Source: Erigeron canadensis
Lineage: Eukaryota; Streptophyta; Magnoliopsida; Asterales; Asteraceae
DNA: 64,000 bases
NCBI RefSeq assembly: GCF_010389155.1
Contig: NC_057768.1
Location: 19,093,664 to 19,157,663, forward strand
Direction: 5' to 3'
Part shown: piece by piece, positions 37,625-49,932 of the stretch
Position numbering within the stretch: the stretch's first letter is position 1
Layout of the letters: each line of letters opens with the position of its first letter
The notes under the pieces: model-generated
Databases searched by the model: none
Told to the model about the DNA's origin: nothing
Seen by the model: only the letters and a program-made list of their open reading frames with translations
Program-made: the position numbers and the translations under genes

Positions 37625-39000
37625 GAGTAAATTACACTTTTCGTTCCTGAAGTTGACACATTTTTCACTTTTCGTCCCTGAAGTAAAAAAATTACAATTT
37701 TGACCTTAAAGTTGGCAGATTTTTTCAATCATCGTCCCTCGCCAAACGTCGTCAAGTTTTAGCCGTTAAGTCGGACACGTGCAAAACACGTGAGGGACTG
37801 AAACTGCAAAAAATGACAAGTTCAAGGACGAAAACTTAAATTTTCTTTTCTGTTGTCATCATCTTTATCTTCTCCGGCTGACTTTCGTCGCAAAATTCGC
37901 CGAAAAACTTAAAATGCCGATATCTCACTCGTTTCTTCGAATTAGACCACGAAACCACCACCAAACTTCTCAAAATTAATTTCGCACGAATCCTAACCAA
38001 AAAAAAAAAATCTTAAAATGCCGATATTTCATGAAATGTAAATGAAAAACATCGTAAATGAAATTGTAACCAAAATCCAGTTGACCAAAAAAATCAACAA
38101 ACTAGCATGGAACTTGTACGAACAGACAACTTTGAGTGCGAATAACTTATAACCGAAACGAGATCCAATGAATCGGTTGTCACACCCGAATTCTTTGTAC
38201 CTCAATCTACTAATCTAACTATTGTAACAATTTAATGACCTTAACAATTGACCAGTAAACTATATCAAAAACCTTACGATGAAATTAACATCTAACTAAA
38301 TTGCCAAAGATGAAAGGTAACGAATCGCTATGAAACTTAACACAATACTAGATGAATCAATAGTAAACTTGTAACAACTTTCAGATGGAGATTTCTACGT
38401 CAGGATTTCACAAACAACAGATTTAAAGTTTCTATACAAAATATAGAACAAGAGCTATAATCAACCAAATGACGAACTGTAAATTGCTTTGAACTTCTAT
38501 TACATAAACTAAGAATCATGTGATAATGATCGGAATTTTTGATCTGAAATATTTGAGTTGCAGGGGCTTGTCAGGCCTCCTGGTCCTTTCGTCCCTCTTT
38601 TCTCCCTCTTTATATATATTTTTAATTTTTCGATCTTATGTCTTTGTCTCATTGACAAAAACCGAACCCACATGAAGGTCTCTCCCCATTTTGTACTTTT
38701 ATTTTTGGTGCAGAGCTTATAGAATAATAAATCAGGCACACCATTGGTGTCTTAGTGAGGAGCACGTACACCTAATCCAACATGGACTTATTTGCGAAAA
38801 CAGAAATATTGCATTCTTGGAACAAGCTAAATCGTACAGAAATATTGCTCAAAATCCATGTTATGGGTATTTTGAGTTTTCCGGCAAGTGTTGAATCTGA
38901 AATATTTTGGTTAGAATTCGTGCGAAAATTAATTTTGAGAAGTTTGGTGGTGGTTTCGTGGTCTAATTCGAAGAAACGAGTGAGATATCGGCATTTTAAT
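37625..39000. mobile_element. Long-TIR foldback/MULE-like element A, right arm truncated
   Basis: The left terminal repeat begins GAGTAAATTACAC and runs about 370 bp through 'gttggcagattttttcaatc' and 'cggacacgtgcaaaacacg' to 'aatgccgatatctcactcg'. The inner part of the right arm (about 38885-38999: 'agtttggtggtggtttcgtgg', then 'gagatatcggcatttta') is its inverted copy. The outer about 240 bp of that arm are missing, replaced by a 'tatagatatagata' run. The interior (38160-38700) matches element B at 49933-51439 in reverse orientation. Non-coding, so non-autonomous. Confidence 0.75.
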
Positions 39001-39658
39001 ATAGTATAGATATAGATATAGATAAAATGTTAGAAAGAATACTTGTGAACTCGTCTTCAGTGTTTCTCCAAGAAGAAATCTTACTTTTTGTGACACGCTA
39101 AATTCACGTCGTGTCACGGATATGTTACGGTCATGACACACAATTGCGAACGGTCTTAGTTACCAGTCTAGTAATTTCACCATTTCCTTTGTTTTCTAAA
39201 GTGATATTTATATAATATCCAAATAGTATAATTTTTAGAGCACCTTAAAAATGGAAAAGGGATTATCTAGTACTGTTTTTTACGAGTTTTAGGTCTCAAA
39301 ACTTTGACGGTGTATAAAATGTAGATAATTTTTATTAATAGCACCTTATACATGCCAATAAATTTGTGTTAAATAAATCAAGAGTTATGGTAAATATAAC
39401 ACTTCTCCTTTTTAAATTTTTCTTTTTTTTTTTCTTTTTTGATTTTCTAAAACTTTGGAAAAACCTTTTGCTTAAAATCTAAGGATTCTTGATCTATATA
39501 TCAAATAAATTACTTAGACTCAATGTTATCAACTCTTTTCAAAAACTTTTTTTTGTCTTTATAAATAGTTTATGATATTAAATTTAAAAAGTAAATTCTT
39601 GATAAAAGTTAATGTGAGAGTTTAGAAAAAAAATGTTTGACCAATTTTGAAAAAAGAA

Positions 39659-40556
39659 AGACTTAAATGCAAAAATCGTATTTGTGGTTTATCAGTTTTG
39701 TAGTTCTCATTTTGGCTAAAATATCTCTATGGTTTGCACTTCGTCCATACTTCTGTTAAATTTCCCCATGTGCAAGTCACGTGAGGGACATTTTTTTCAT
39801 TTCACTCCATTTTTCCCCATTTCTTTAAAATCGTCCATGTGGTTTATTGTTTTCGTAAATTTCATCCATGTAGTTAATTTTTTTTTAAATTCAGACATTT
39901 TATCAAACACATTGTCTGCATATAACCCAAAAAACACTAGACCCGACCCAGGCCCTCCCGAACCCCCCAATTCGGGTCAAGGCTTCCATTTTATTGCATT
40001 GTCGGGTTTCGGCTTGAGCCAGGTCGGGTCGGATTTTGACACATGATGAACAAATATCTCTTAAATCCGAGAATCGAACCTAACCCACCCAAACCCGAAC
40101 CAAACCCTCTCGCCCGATAATGTAACTGGCCACTTCACGAGTTTGATTTTGTTTACACTGCCGGGTTTCAGGTTTGCATGGGTCGGGACAAGTTTTAATA
40201 CATATAAAGTTGTATATGTTGTTATCACAACATATACAACTTTATATGTATATAAATAAAAGATTATGCAGACAATGTGTTTGATTAAATGTCTGAATTT
40301 TTTATAAAAAAAAAAGAAAAATAAATTAACAAGGATGAAAATTGCGAAAACAACAAACCACAAGAATGATTTTAAAGAAGTGGAGAAAGAAGTGGAGAAA
40401 AATAACGAAAATTCCCCTCACATGACTTGCACATGAGGGGACTTAACAGAACTAGGGACTAAATGCAAACTACATGGATGATTTTAGCCAAAAAATTAAC
40501 AGAGGGATGAAAATTACAAATCTGACAAACCACATGGCCGATTTTTCCACCTAACC
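39659..40556. mobile_element. Long-TIR MULE-like element with 9-bp duplication
   Basis: Inverted arms of about 300 bp (39659-39960 and 40260-40556) share 'catgtgcaagtcacgtgagg', 'tttgcac/gtgcaaa' and an 'atgcagacaatgtgtttgat' inner end. Both sides carry AAAAAAGAA (39650-39658 and 40557-40565), a candidate 9-bp target duplication as expected for Mutator-like elements, although A-rich. The centre (39960-40250) contains a short 'gggtcgggt'-rich patch and has no transposase. Confidence 0.65.
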
Positions 40557-40746
40557 AAAAAAGAACTGATGAGGTAATTTGTGGTATACCGATTCTAAGC
40601 TTTCTACAGATATTCTCACACTAACCAATCCTTATCATTTCTTCACCTTTTATTTGCCATCTTTATTTTACTATACATGTCAATGTATTTTTTCTTTAAA
40701 TCATCCATATACAATTAGACATTTTTGTTTTATTTTTTTCCTAACA

Positions 40747-40772
40747 GTTTTTTTTTTTTTTTTTTTTTTTTT
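40747..40772. repeat. Poly(T) tract
   Basis: An uninterrupted run of 20-odd T between two transposable elements; it could be the tail of a minus-strand retroposon, but nothing else supports that. Confidence 0.6.
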
Positions 40773-40839
40773 GCAACTTTCATCAATTTTGGAAGTTTGA
40801 AAATATTGAAAACAAGGTTGTATCATACAACCTATAAAA

Positions 40840-41449
40840 TAGGGATGTGCACGGTTTGGTCTAAACCGGCTAAACCGTTTAAACCGAAGTAATTGGACGG
40901 ATTGGTCGGTTTAAAATAACAAACTTAAACCGTTGGTTTGCCTTTTTAATAAACCGCTCTTATGGTTTGTTTCGTGGTTTTAGACTTTTATCAAACCGGT
41001 TTAACCAAACCGGACCATTTAATTATATCAATGTTATGTTTATATTATATATATATTCAATAATATTATAAATTATAAATAACAAATTATTAGTTGGTAT
41101 AAAGTTGAACATATTCAAATTGTAGATTTAAAATTTTTAAAGATACAGTCCCTAAATCATCAAGCTAATTAATATTACATGATTTATATTTTTCAAATAC
41201 TTTGTGTTTTTGTAGGTATAAGTGAAACTTTTGCAATTTAGTATTAATAAAAGCTTTTATATATGAACGTCAAAAGTATGATAACCGTTTAACCGGACCA
41301 AACCAAACCAAACCGGTTAATTGGTTTTGGCTGGTTTGGTTTGGCATAACAATTTGGACGGATTGGTTTGAAAAGATTTTAAACCGTTTACATTGGTTTG
41401 GTTGAGATTTTTAGCAAAAACCGACCAAACCGGACCAGGCACATCTCTA
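40840..41449. mobile_element. Non-autonomous hAT-type element
   Basis: A 610-bp element with ends TAGGGATGTGC and GCACATCTCTA, flanked by a perfect 8-bp duplication CTATAAAA (40832-40839 and 41450-41457), as in hAT elements. Both subterminal regions are packed with 'aaccg/cggtt' and 'ttggtttggt' motifs in both orientations, typical clustered transposase-binding sites. No open frame encodes a transposase. Confidence 0.85.
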
Positions 41450-41502
41450 CTATAAAATACGAGTATTATATAACACTTCTAACTTCTATAATATAAAAAG
41501 TT

Positions 41503-42621
41503 GAGTTAAGTAATTTTTTCGTCCCCGTGGTTTATCGTTTTATCACTTTTCGTCATTGCCGTTAACTTTTGGCTAAAAATCATCCCCGTGGTTTGCATTT
41601 CGTCTCTGCCGTTATAACTTTGTCGTTAACCCTCTCACATGCAAGTCACGTGAGGGACATTTTTGTCTTTTCACCCATTTAAGTGCAAAAATCGTCCCTG
41701 TGGTTTATCGTTTTCGCATTTTTCATCCTCGACGTTAACAAACAAAAATTATCGGTAAAAATTTAATCCAAACAAAACAAAAACCTATTATACCTATATT
41801 TGAGGATCTAGTCAAATTTCAAACACGTACGTACAATGTTTTAAATACAAGTATATACCGGTCGGTGTTACCAATAATACTGGTATCGGGGGTACTAAGG
41901 TACAACTATTTATGGTATTTTCGATATTTTTTGGTATTACCGTTCCGGTATTTTCATTTTTTATTTTTTGAATTTTTTTAAAAATTATTTGTATAATATT
42001 TTAATTTTTTTTTTGCAATTTGGTATTATTTTTGAGTGCACAGTAATTATATTTTGATTATTTACGTTAAATTATACTCCCTCCGTCCTTATTTAGTTGT
42101 TATGTTGACTAACTTTGACCGTAAATAACTTTGTTTGTGTAATGTAACACTTGATATAAAACATATGAATATATTGGGTTTTTAATGTACTTTTCGTTCA
42201 TATAAGTTTCATCGACTACTATATAGTACAAACAAAGTTATTTACGGTCAAAGTTAGTCAACATAACAACTAAAATGAGACGGAAGAAGTAGTAAGTTTT
42301 ATAACATTTTTATAAAATAAAATAAATTAAATTAGCGGTATCAGCCGGTATTAAATTAGATCTTCATATATATAGGTTTTTGATTTGAGTTTATTTTGGT
42401 TTTTGATTAAAATCTTGTTTGGAGGTTTGTTAAAAGACAAGGATGGAAAATGCAAAAATAACAAATCATAAGGACGAATTTTGCACTTAATTATAGGCAC
42501 GTGAGGGGTTAACGGATCCAAAAACGAAATGCAAACCACGGGAATGATTTTAGCCAAAAGTTAACGCCAAGAATGAAAGTGATAAAACGATTAACCACAG
42601 GACGAAAAAAGTACTTAACTC
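41503..42621. mobile_element. Long-TIR MULE-like element C
   Basis: Begins GAGTTAAGTA and ends with its complement. The arms are about 200 bp and share 'cacgtgagg', 'atgcaaaccacgg/ccgtggtttgcat' and 'ttggctaaaa'. It is flanked by TAAAAAGTT and CAAAAAGTT (41494-41502 and 42622-42630), an 8-of-9 match to a 9-bp duplication. A Stowaway MITE is inserted inside. No transposase frame. Confidence 0.7.
42077..42289. mobile_element. Stowaway-type MITE, copy 2
   Basis: 213 bp, flanked by TA, starting CTCCCTCCGTCC, with inverted arms sharing 'aactttgaccgtaaataact'. Closely similar over its length to the copy at 10197-10407. It is nested inside the long-TIR element C. Confidence 0.85.
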
Positions 42622-43093
42622 CAAAAAGTTATATATAAAATCTATAAATTATTATATAATACTCCTATAGTTCTATATACCAAAAATATTAAAAGTTATA
42701 TATAAAATATTAATATTTATTACGATTCGAGTCACATTTCGAGTCGCGAGTAAAAAAAAAAAAAAAAAAATTCTAATGTGAGTCGACAACTATGGTTTAT
42801 GGATAAAAAATGTCAAAATATCTAAAATCACCCAAAACATATATTTTAATGCGTTCCTTGTATTCAGGCCTTCAGAGTGATGTTTAAAAATCAAAGGCAA
42901 CAACTCAAGACAAAGCTAAGCATTATTTACAGTAGCATATATTTAAGAAAGACAACATGTCAGCAACACATGATACAGCTGACAGAGCTGGTAAGCACTA
43001 CTTGTAGGAGCATATATTTAAGATGTGAGTAACACATGATACAATATTTAAACAATCAAGAATCAACACATCTCGCCCACCTATTGCATGCTT

Positions 43094-46000
43094 TTATGAA
43101 GCATTTGTCGAACCATACGCAGCATCCGCTGATGAGGTATCCATATCGTTTAAACCCAGCTCCTCATTTTGTTCCCATGATCTCTCATACTCCTCAACTG
43201 AAATTATCATACAAAATAGCACAGCAACCAGACCAGTTAAGATAAACATCAAAAGATAATCTATATAATAAGACATTTTAAGACTCAAAATCGTATACTT
43301 CTGTTTCAAAACAAACTCATTTTTCCAATATCTAAGAGTTAATTCATCTGAATCTACATGATCATATCAGAGCCACAAAGATAGAAACTATCTGTGTTTA
43401 CACAAATCATCGATGGCTGCATACGAACTTACAAGTTAACTGATTGTCATCTTTAATATCATCAGTCGCTGGTGCAATAAAAGAGTTTGCTAGAGCATCA
43501 TCTAAAATCAGTGTCCAAGGCTCTTCAATACTCAGAAGCTGCAAGACATCAACAATCATAGCTTAACAGAAGATGAATTACTATGTTAGATTTTCCTAGG
43601 TAGATCATGAGGGTCGCATGTCACCTTCCAAGTTCCTAGGTTGTTGCACATGGGTGTACAGTAAAAAAAGGGTAATGGAGGGAACCCTAGCGGCCTAGCC
43701 CCGGTACCACAGTTGGATACCATCGACTCACCCCGTATGAGCCATATGATGCCGGTACAATACCTCCATAGCAATATGGTTTTCAGCAATATCGCCTATT
43801 TTCTCAATGATATATACATACACACCAGGCTACAACCCTTTTACACAGATAAGAATGTGGAAAACCAAGGTCCATACACTTTAATTTTAAACAGCATCTC
43901 TTGAACCTCAAAATTTTACATGAAAACAATCAAAAAGCTATACAGTAATAGTATTTGAGCAAGAGAATATTACCATATCCGAACTTCCAATTTTACTTTC
44001 CAAAAGCACTAATTACATTTGATGTAGATATCATCAATGTATATAGTTCACTTGTTTTTGGCGTCTCATTCTGCTCATTTCAAAATGGATTAATTGCAGA
44101 ACTCACTTTGGGTAACCAACATTTCATCATGTCATCCCAATCCCAAACCCATCCATATGATTCAGATATATCACATATGAGATTTGATTGATATAAAAGT
44201 AAATTTTTAGCACAATGTCAGTATAAAAAAATCAAACAGTTACAATCACAGAGATGCAAGTCAAGATCTACTTATTGGAAGAGCAGAAAGAACACTTCAA
44301 AGGCACAGCCCCATATGGCAGGTCGGGTATATTTACACCTAGAATTCCTACGCGATCCTTGAAAGTGAGATCTCCAAAAGAAAAAAATATACACACAGAA
44401 ATAATATTTATTGGTCATACCTTTGTGAGTCTGACTCTGAAGTCCAGCCATCTGCTTCTTCTATCCTCATCTAGACTATCTCCTAAAGTGAACCCATGCA
44501 CTCTCTCGAGACCTGCAATGAACAAAACATACTTAGACAAAGATTGATACCACGATCTAATATTTATAATATGACAAAAGGATTTCTTCAAACCCAGAAG
44601 AAAGAAACAAAACGTTGACAGGATAAAGCTTTTCGTTATTGCGTTAGAGTAAATGCACTTCGTAATTCCATCTTTCACGTGCAATGGATTGGCCATGCAA
44701 TAATTCAGTAAGATAACATCAATCATTCAATAGCCATGTGAACACGAATCGTTCAGGAATGTTATGATATGCGTCCTTCCATGGACATGTCAATCTTCTA
44801 AAGTCTATATAAGATATATGTTGTCTGTATATGGAGTTGTATTTTTGGTGCACCATACCAATTCCTCTATATTCCGAAAAGTCTAGCACTAACTCATGGC
44901 ATGGCATGGCAAGTGTCATCGAAATAAGGCCAACACCTGAATGTTAAACAGCATCAACACGATAGAAGATACAAAGGCATGAAATGAACTCACTTTCGCT
45001 TATTTTGGTGATCAAACCCTCCACAGTTGTTACTTGACCGCCCAATGTGCCACCTGCGAGCTCCAAATCAATATCTGGGATTTTTACACTAGCAGTGTCC
45101 GACTGATACACACCAAAGTAGTTTATTAGGGAGAGTACAGAACATGTAAACGAGATATGTAACCATTCAAAAAAAAAAAAAAAAAAATTAAGAGACATGT
45201 AAGCATTCAAAAAACAATTTATATGATCAAAAAGAGATATTCTTATCATAGGGGAGAGCGTGATTCGAGTGGTTAAAAGAACTTAATGGAAATTAGTATT
45301 CAAAAAATAATCATCTATTGTAATTTGTATTTAAGGGAACTTTCTTAAATCATCTATTGTAACTTGTATTGAAGGGAACTTCCTTGATGTCTATAATTAC
45401 TATCAAAGTTACCTTTAAACGAAAACACAATCCAATGAACTGTATTTCTATATTAATTCATAGAAACAAATGCAGGAAGAATGAAAAAGAGGTTATATAC
45501 TAATATACCACATAATCCCATCATTTATATACCCGTTTCCAGGTTATTTGCTAATTGCAATAAGAAGAAAATTGGTCCGTTTAGTGTACAGACGTTAAAA
45601 TTGTTGCTATGATCTAGCTGTAAGATGTAATCACGAAAAGAGCATTTCAGTAACAATATTTCAACTGGCAAATGCTAAAATTGACTAAAAAACAATAGAT
45701 GTAACGTGAAGCCTTCCAGTTTAAAGATCAATAAATATCATTGAAGTTCATTTCCAGATTAAAGTCAAACATCTGCATAAAAAATATCTAGGATGAAGAC
45801 GGTATTTCCTACATCATGAATGAAAGAAAACTCAGCTACTAGGAGGAAACACTATGAAATCCGACCCACGCGCATATATAAACAAATTAAATGCGATAGA
45901 TTGTTTTTTACATATACCGGAAGATGGAATGAAATCAGCATATGAAACTACCATCACTTGCAACAGACCCAAAGGAAGGATCAGAAAGTCCAAAAATCAA

Positions 46001-49000
46001 CTACTATAATACAAGAAAAGACGTACCTTTATCACATCACGGCTTAAATCTTCAACATTTTTGACCAAAAGTGTCACTTTCTTTCCTTTTGCAGATATGG
46101 CACCACCTGCTTTTAACTGCAAGCAACCAAGTAGTGACCAATCTTAAAGAACATGGGAAACTTGGCCAAAAAACTAACATCAATGGAACCACAACAAACC
46201 TCAGAATTTCTATACCCACAAGCATCACAAGAAGATGCCATCACAATGACTTCTTGGAAGTACGGGATATCTGTCAACAGTTAAGGTAAACAGAGCTTAC
46301 AGAGAAACATGCGCATCTAACAAACGGCGACTAATGAAGAATCAATTCTGATTACGGGTGACTTTGTGGCGTTTTTCGTATTTATAAGTAGTTGAAGTAG
46401 GAAGACCACAAATTTTTATAACTTCCAAAATCAACTTAAACAAGTCCACTCTTAAGGTCAAATATTAGACGCCTTTGCCTCTGCATCGTAGTAAGCTGCC
46501 AGGACCAAGTACTAATAAAGAAAAGTAAAGTGGTTCATGCTTAACATCACAATACCTTTGTTAGCAAACATCGCAAATTAGGAAGAACAAATTAACCAAC
46601 TCCACTTAGGTGGGTTGGCCAGGGGTATCTTCTAAATCCACTATGTGGGCCCCGGAGGTGAGTTTTCCCCAAGGTCTCGGGTTCGAGTCTTGGGTTTCTC
46701 ATCTCAAAGGTATTTTCCATGAGGAGGGGTTGGAGGTCCAGCGATTTGTTGGTTAAAATTGCCTCCAGCACGTCTGAATCGAAACTAACTTTACAAAAAA
46801 AAAAGGAAGAACAAATTCATCCAACGGAAAGAGCTGGAAGCCTAAAAAGTAACCAATTATGGTCAAATTCTGATTTTCGGTAACCAACTTTCCTTGCCAC
46901 ATTGTAACCAATATAATTTTAAAGTTTTTGGATCAAAGGTAATTGGTACAGGATCTTTAACCAAGTCAGAGTTTTCACTTTTCAAAAGATGGGGATGGCT
47001 TGTTAGCAACTCTGACGATGTCAACTTTAAATTTAACAGGCACTTGTCACCTGCATACCAGTTAACATGGGTAATCAGCGTTTTCGAACTCTGATGGTTT
47101 CTTCTAGCCTACAACTGAATACTGCAAGAGCGCAAGATGAAGGAAAGAACAGAGGATACTGGTCACAAACATCCGAGTCTCACACCTAACAGCACAAGCA
47201 CCACATGTTGATGGAAAAGTCATCACCTGCTCAGAGATGTTAGACACAGATGATACAAACTTTTTCGGGTTTAAGCAATAGATTAACTTTATACTCTGTT
47301 TTGTCCCAATGTAGATAGTGGATTCCAAAAAGTCCAACGTAGCTAACAAACCTTCAAGTTTTGTTGCAATGTAGGTAAGGTACCCAAAAAATACCAATGT
47401 ATACAACGTGCTATCAAACTTTGTTCAAATATCAACAAGAAATGCTTATATAGACTACCCATGTGGACTGACCATATAATGATACGCCTTCATAAAATTG
47501 TTTTTCTCTAGTAATCAATGGATATTTTCATTACCTATTGGAACAACCTATTGGAGCAGAAAGTATATAGCTTTAATCAAATAAATGACAGACTTGTCTC
47601 ATGTATAAGATTTATAATACCTCTTCAGGTGCACTATAGCGAAACAGTGCTTCAGTAAACTCTGTACTGCTACCCTGAGCAATAGCACGTCGGGCAGCGA
47701 CAGCTCCAACAGATCCATGAGGTTCAGATGCTTGATTGTTGAATGATGCATCATTTCCATGTTCTCTTTGTGATTGGTCAACAAGATATCCGAGTGAGGC
47801 TTGTTGCTCAAGAGTTCGCTCATAGAAGTCAATAGTTAGTGATGGATCTGGGGACGGAGCATACCTAACACGAATCATAGTCTTTAACAATACTAATAAT
47901 ATGCAGCACATGCTCTGTGACTGATACATGTACAGGTAAAACTTACGGGTTCTCTATAAAGCTGTTGCCAGCAGGATCATCTAGTATAAAAGTAAAAGAG
48001 GAATTTCCAGTTGCACATGCTTGCAGTTTTGGTATGAACTCGTCTATAGCCTGAGCTGTCTGAGGATCAACTTTCTGAAAAGGTCCAAAACCGAAGAAAA
48101 TTATGCCATGAGAACAGTTGACAAGGAAATATTATGAAACAGGATGACAATCATAAAACATTAACCTTTCTTTCTTCTTGAAGTGCCTGTAATGCCTCCA
48201 CAGCCCGGACCAGGATTCCCTCCACCTAAAACATGTACGTTATATGCCACTCGATGTCAACAAAATTGAGTTTTCTCGGCCTATGCTTTTGTAACAGAAA
48301 ACGTCACAAGTAGTCCTTTTTTTAAACTAAATTATGACAACCTACATTCTATGTTGTATTAAGAAACTCGGCCTATGTTTTTGTAACAGAAAATGCCACA
48401 AGTAGTCCTTTTCTTTAACTAAATTATGACAACTTACATTCTATGTTATATTATGAAACTTATTGAATTATGAATATCTAGAGATATTTAATGCTTAGAA
48501 GCTAAATTTAATAATGAACACAAAATTTAATATAAAAAGAAAATCAATATCATGTGATTACCGTTGATAAAGATCCACGTTGCGACTCTGGAGGAATCTC
48601 AAAATCCAATTGCGGAATCTACATATACAAACAGACTGATCAGATTTCAACAAGCTTATGAAAAGATAAACTTAGCATATGCTCAGTGATACACTTCACT
48701 TTCTCCACTTAAAAAAAGCCCTATAATTGAGTACATGATGAAGAAAATAGGCTTTGTATCAAAAAGAATATGCATGCACATTTGGCAGGTACACTTGTTT
48801 CACAAACGACTCAGGTTAGTGGTAAATGATGCATAATAACTAAGGGATCTGTTAACCGACTACATGTTTCATCTATCATTGCTTCCTAAATTTGGAAAAC
48901 AGTATCGAGTAATGAATGCTAAATAGATGGATTATGATAAGTAGTGGTCACACGAGAGAAGAAAGTTACATACCTTAATTGTTGCGGTTTCTGATTTCAC

Positions 49001-49691
49001 TACTTGTCGATCGAGCATCTGCAATCATAAACCCATTTAGTCAACTAAATTATCATAAAACAGATATACCGACACTACAGACTTAAAACTGACTGGCTAC
49101 ACAACCACCTTTTGATCACCCGAAGAGTATTCCATCCGATAGCAAGAACCACGGGGCTGTATCTCACCGGCAAACTGCACCTCATTATTCCTAAATAAGA
49201 GAGCCTCTATCAATTATATATAACACGTAACGTTTAAACGAAAATCTATAAGCAGCGGTACCGAGAATATCATAAATATCAACACACACACACACCTCTC
49301 ACCACAATGTGGACACTCAAAGGCTGACAACAAAATCTGCAAAGGTGAAATAAAAAGATCACTTAAATACTTAATAATTAACTACCTAATCCAACAAGAA
49401 ATATTATAATTACCAGAATTAAATAAAAGTTAGCAGAAAAATTTACCGCATACCTTTCTAAAATGTGGAATCAAAGTTAACAGAAAGCTGGTTATCCCCT
49501 GTGAGTCACACAACGCAAAATGTCAATAAATAGTAAAATAGATGAATTAAAAACCAATTACTGTTTTTTTCTTGTATAAGTGATTTTTTTACATTTTCAC
49601 CGCACCGCATGCAGAGGCTTTCAACCTGGTAAACAGGGGAGTCTCCATCTGTAGAAACACCTTCAACAACCGATTTCACATCCATTGTCAC
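43094..49691 (-). CDS. ZPR1: Zinc-finger protein ZPR1
   Basis: Sixteen exons: 49593-49691, 49454-49498, 49296-49336, 49109-49190, 48974-49018, 48562-48618, 48166-48225, 47947-48074, 47621-47864, 47160-47226, 46200-46270, 46027-46116, 44994-45102, 44421-44512, 43433-43538 and 43094-43197. All junctions are GT-AG and in frame, giving 479 residues, the normal family length. Two C4 zinc-finger/ZPR1 modules are complete: module 1 has CMRC...FECPHC (about residues 27-60) and module 2 has CGAC...SCDAC. Each is followed by its double-stranded beta-helix domain ([31 protein letters not shown]) and the IPxLDxE motif. ZPR1 acts as a chaperone for translation elongation factor eEF1A and is essential in eukaryotes. 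Met1 (49691) and Met3 (49685) are both possible starts. The acidic C-terminus ends [16 protein letters not shown] and a tandem duplication sit in its introns. Confidence 0.95.
45309..45388. repeat. About 41-bp tandem duplication in a ZPR1 intron
   Basis: Two adjacent diverged copies of an 'aatcatctattgtaayttgt ... aagggaactt' unit in the intron between exons 12 and 13. Non-coding. Confidence 0.6.
46594..46803 (+). mobile_element. SINE in ZPR1 intron, 14-bp target duplication
   Basis: About 210 bp flanked by perfect AGGAAGAACAAATT (46580-46593 and 46804-46817). The body has an A-box-like 'gggttggccagggg', a B box 'gggttcgagtc' near 46680 and a poly(A) tail (about 46794-46803). It lies in the intron between exons 10 and 11, antisense to ZPR1. 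The B-box region (ccaaggtctcgggttcgag) is nearly shared with the minus-strand SINE at 51520-51774, so both belong to one family. Confidence 0.9.
48275..48458. repeat. 92-bp tandem duplication in a ZPR1 intron
   Basis: Two adjacent copies beginning 'ctcggcctatg', period 92, differing at several positions; located in the intron between exons 6 and 7. Confidence 0.8.
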
Positions 49692-49932
49692 TATTAATTC
49701 AGGATTAATAAGTTACCGAAGAACAATATATATTTTTTATTTTTCACAGGAAAGCAATATGTTGTGTTCTGTTTTGGCGAATTCTTTTTTTTTTTTTTTT
49801 TTTTCCGTCCGCGTTTCTGGAGTATGTATTGTGTAGATGTCTAGTCTAGTCTAGTCTAGAACAAACAAGAAAGTTGCATAACTAAATACTGAGGGGCTAG
49901 TTGGGATTGATTTTTTAACATGTCTTTTGTTA

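Noticed and set aside
47104..47406. 100-residue minus-strand frame as an independent gene
   Set aside because: It only extends ZPR1 exon 10 (47160-47226) into flanking introns.
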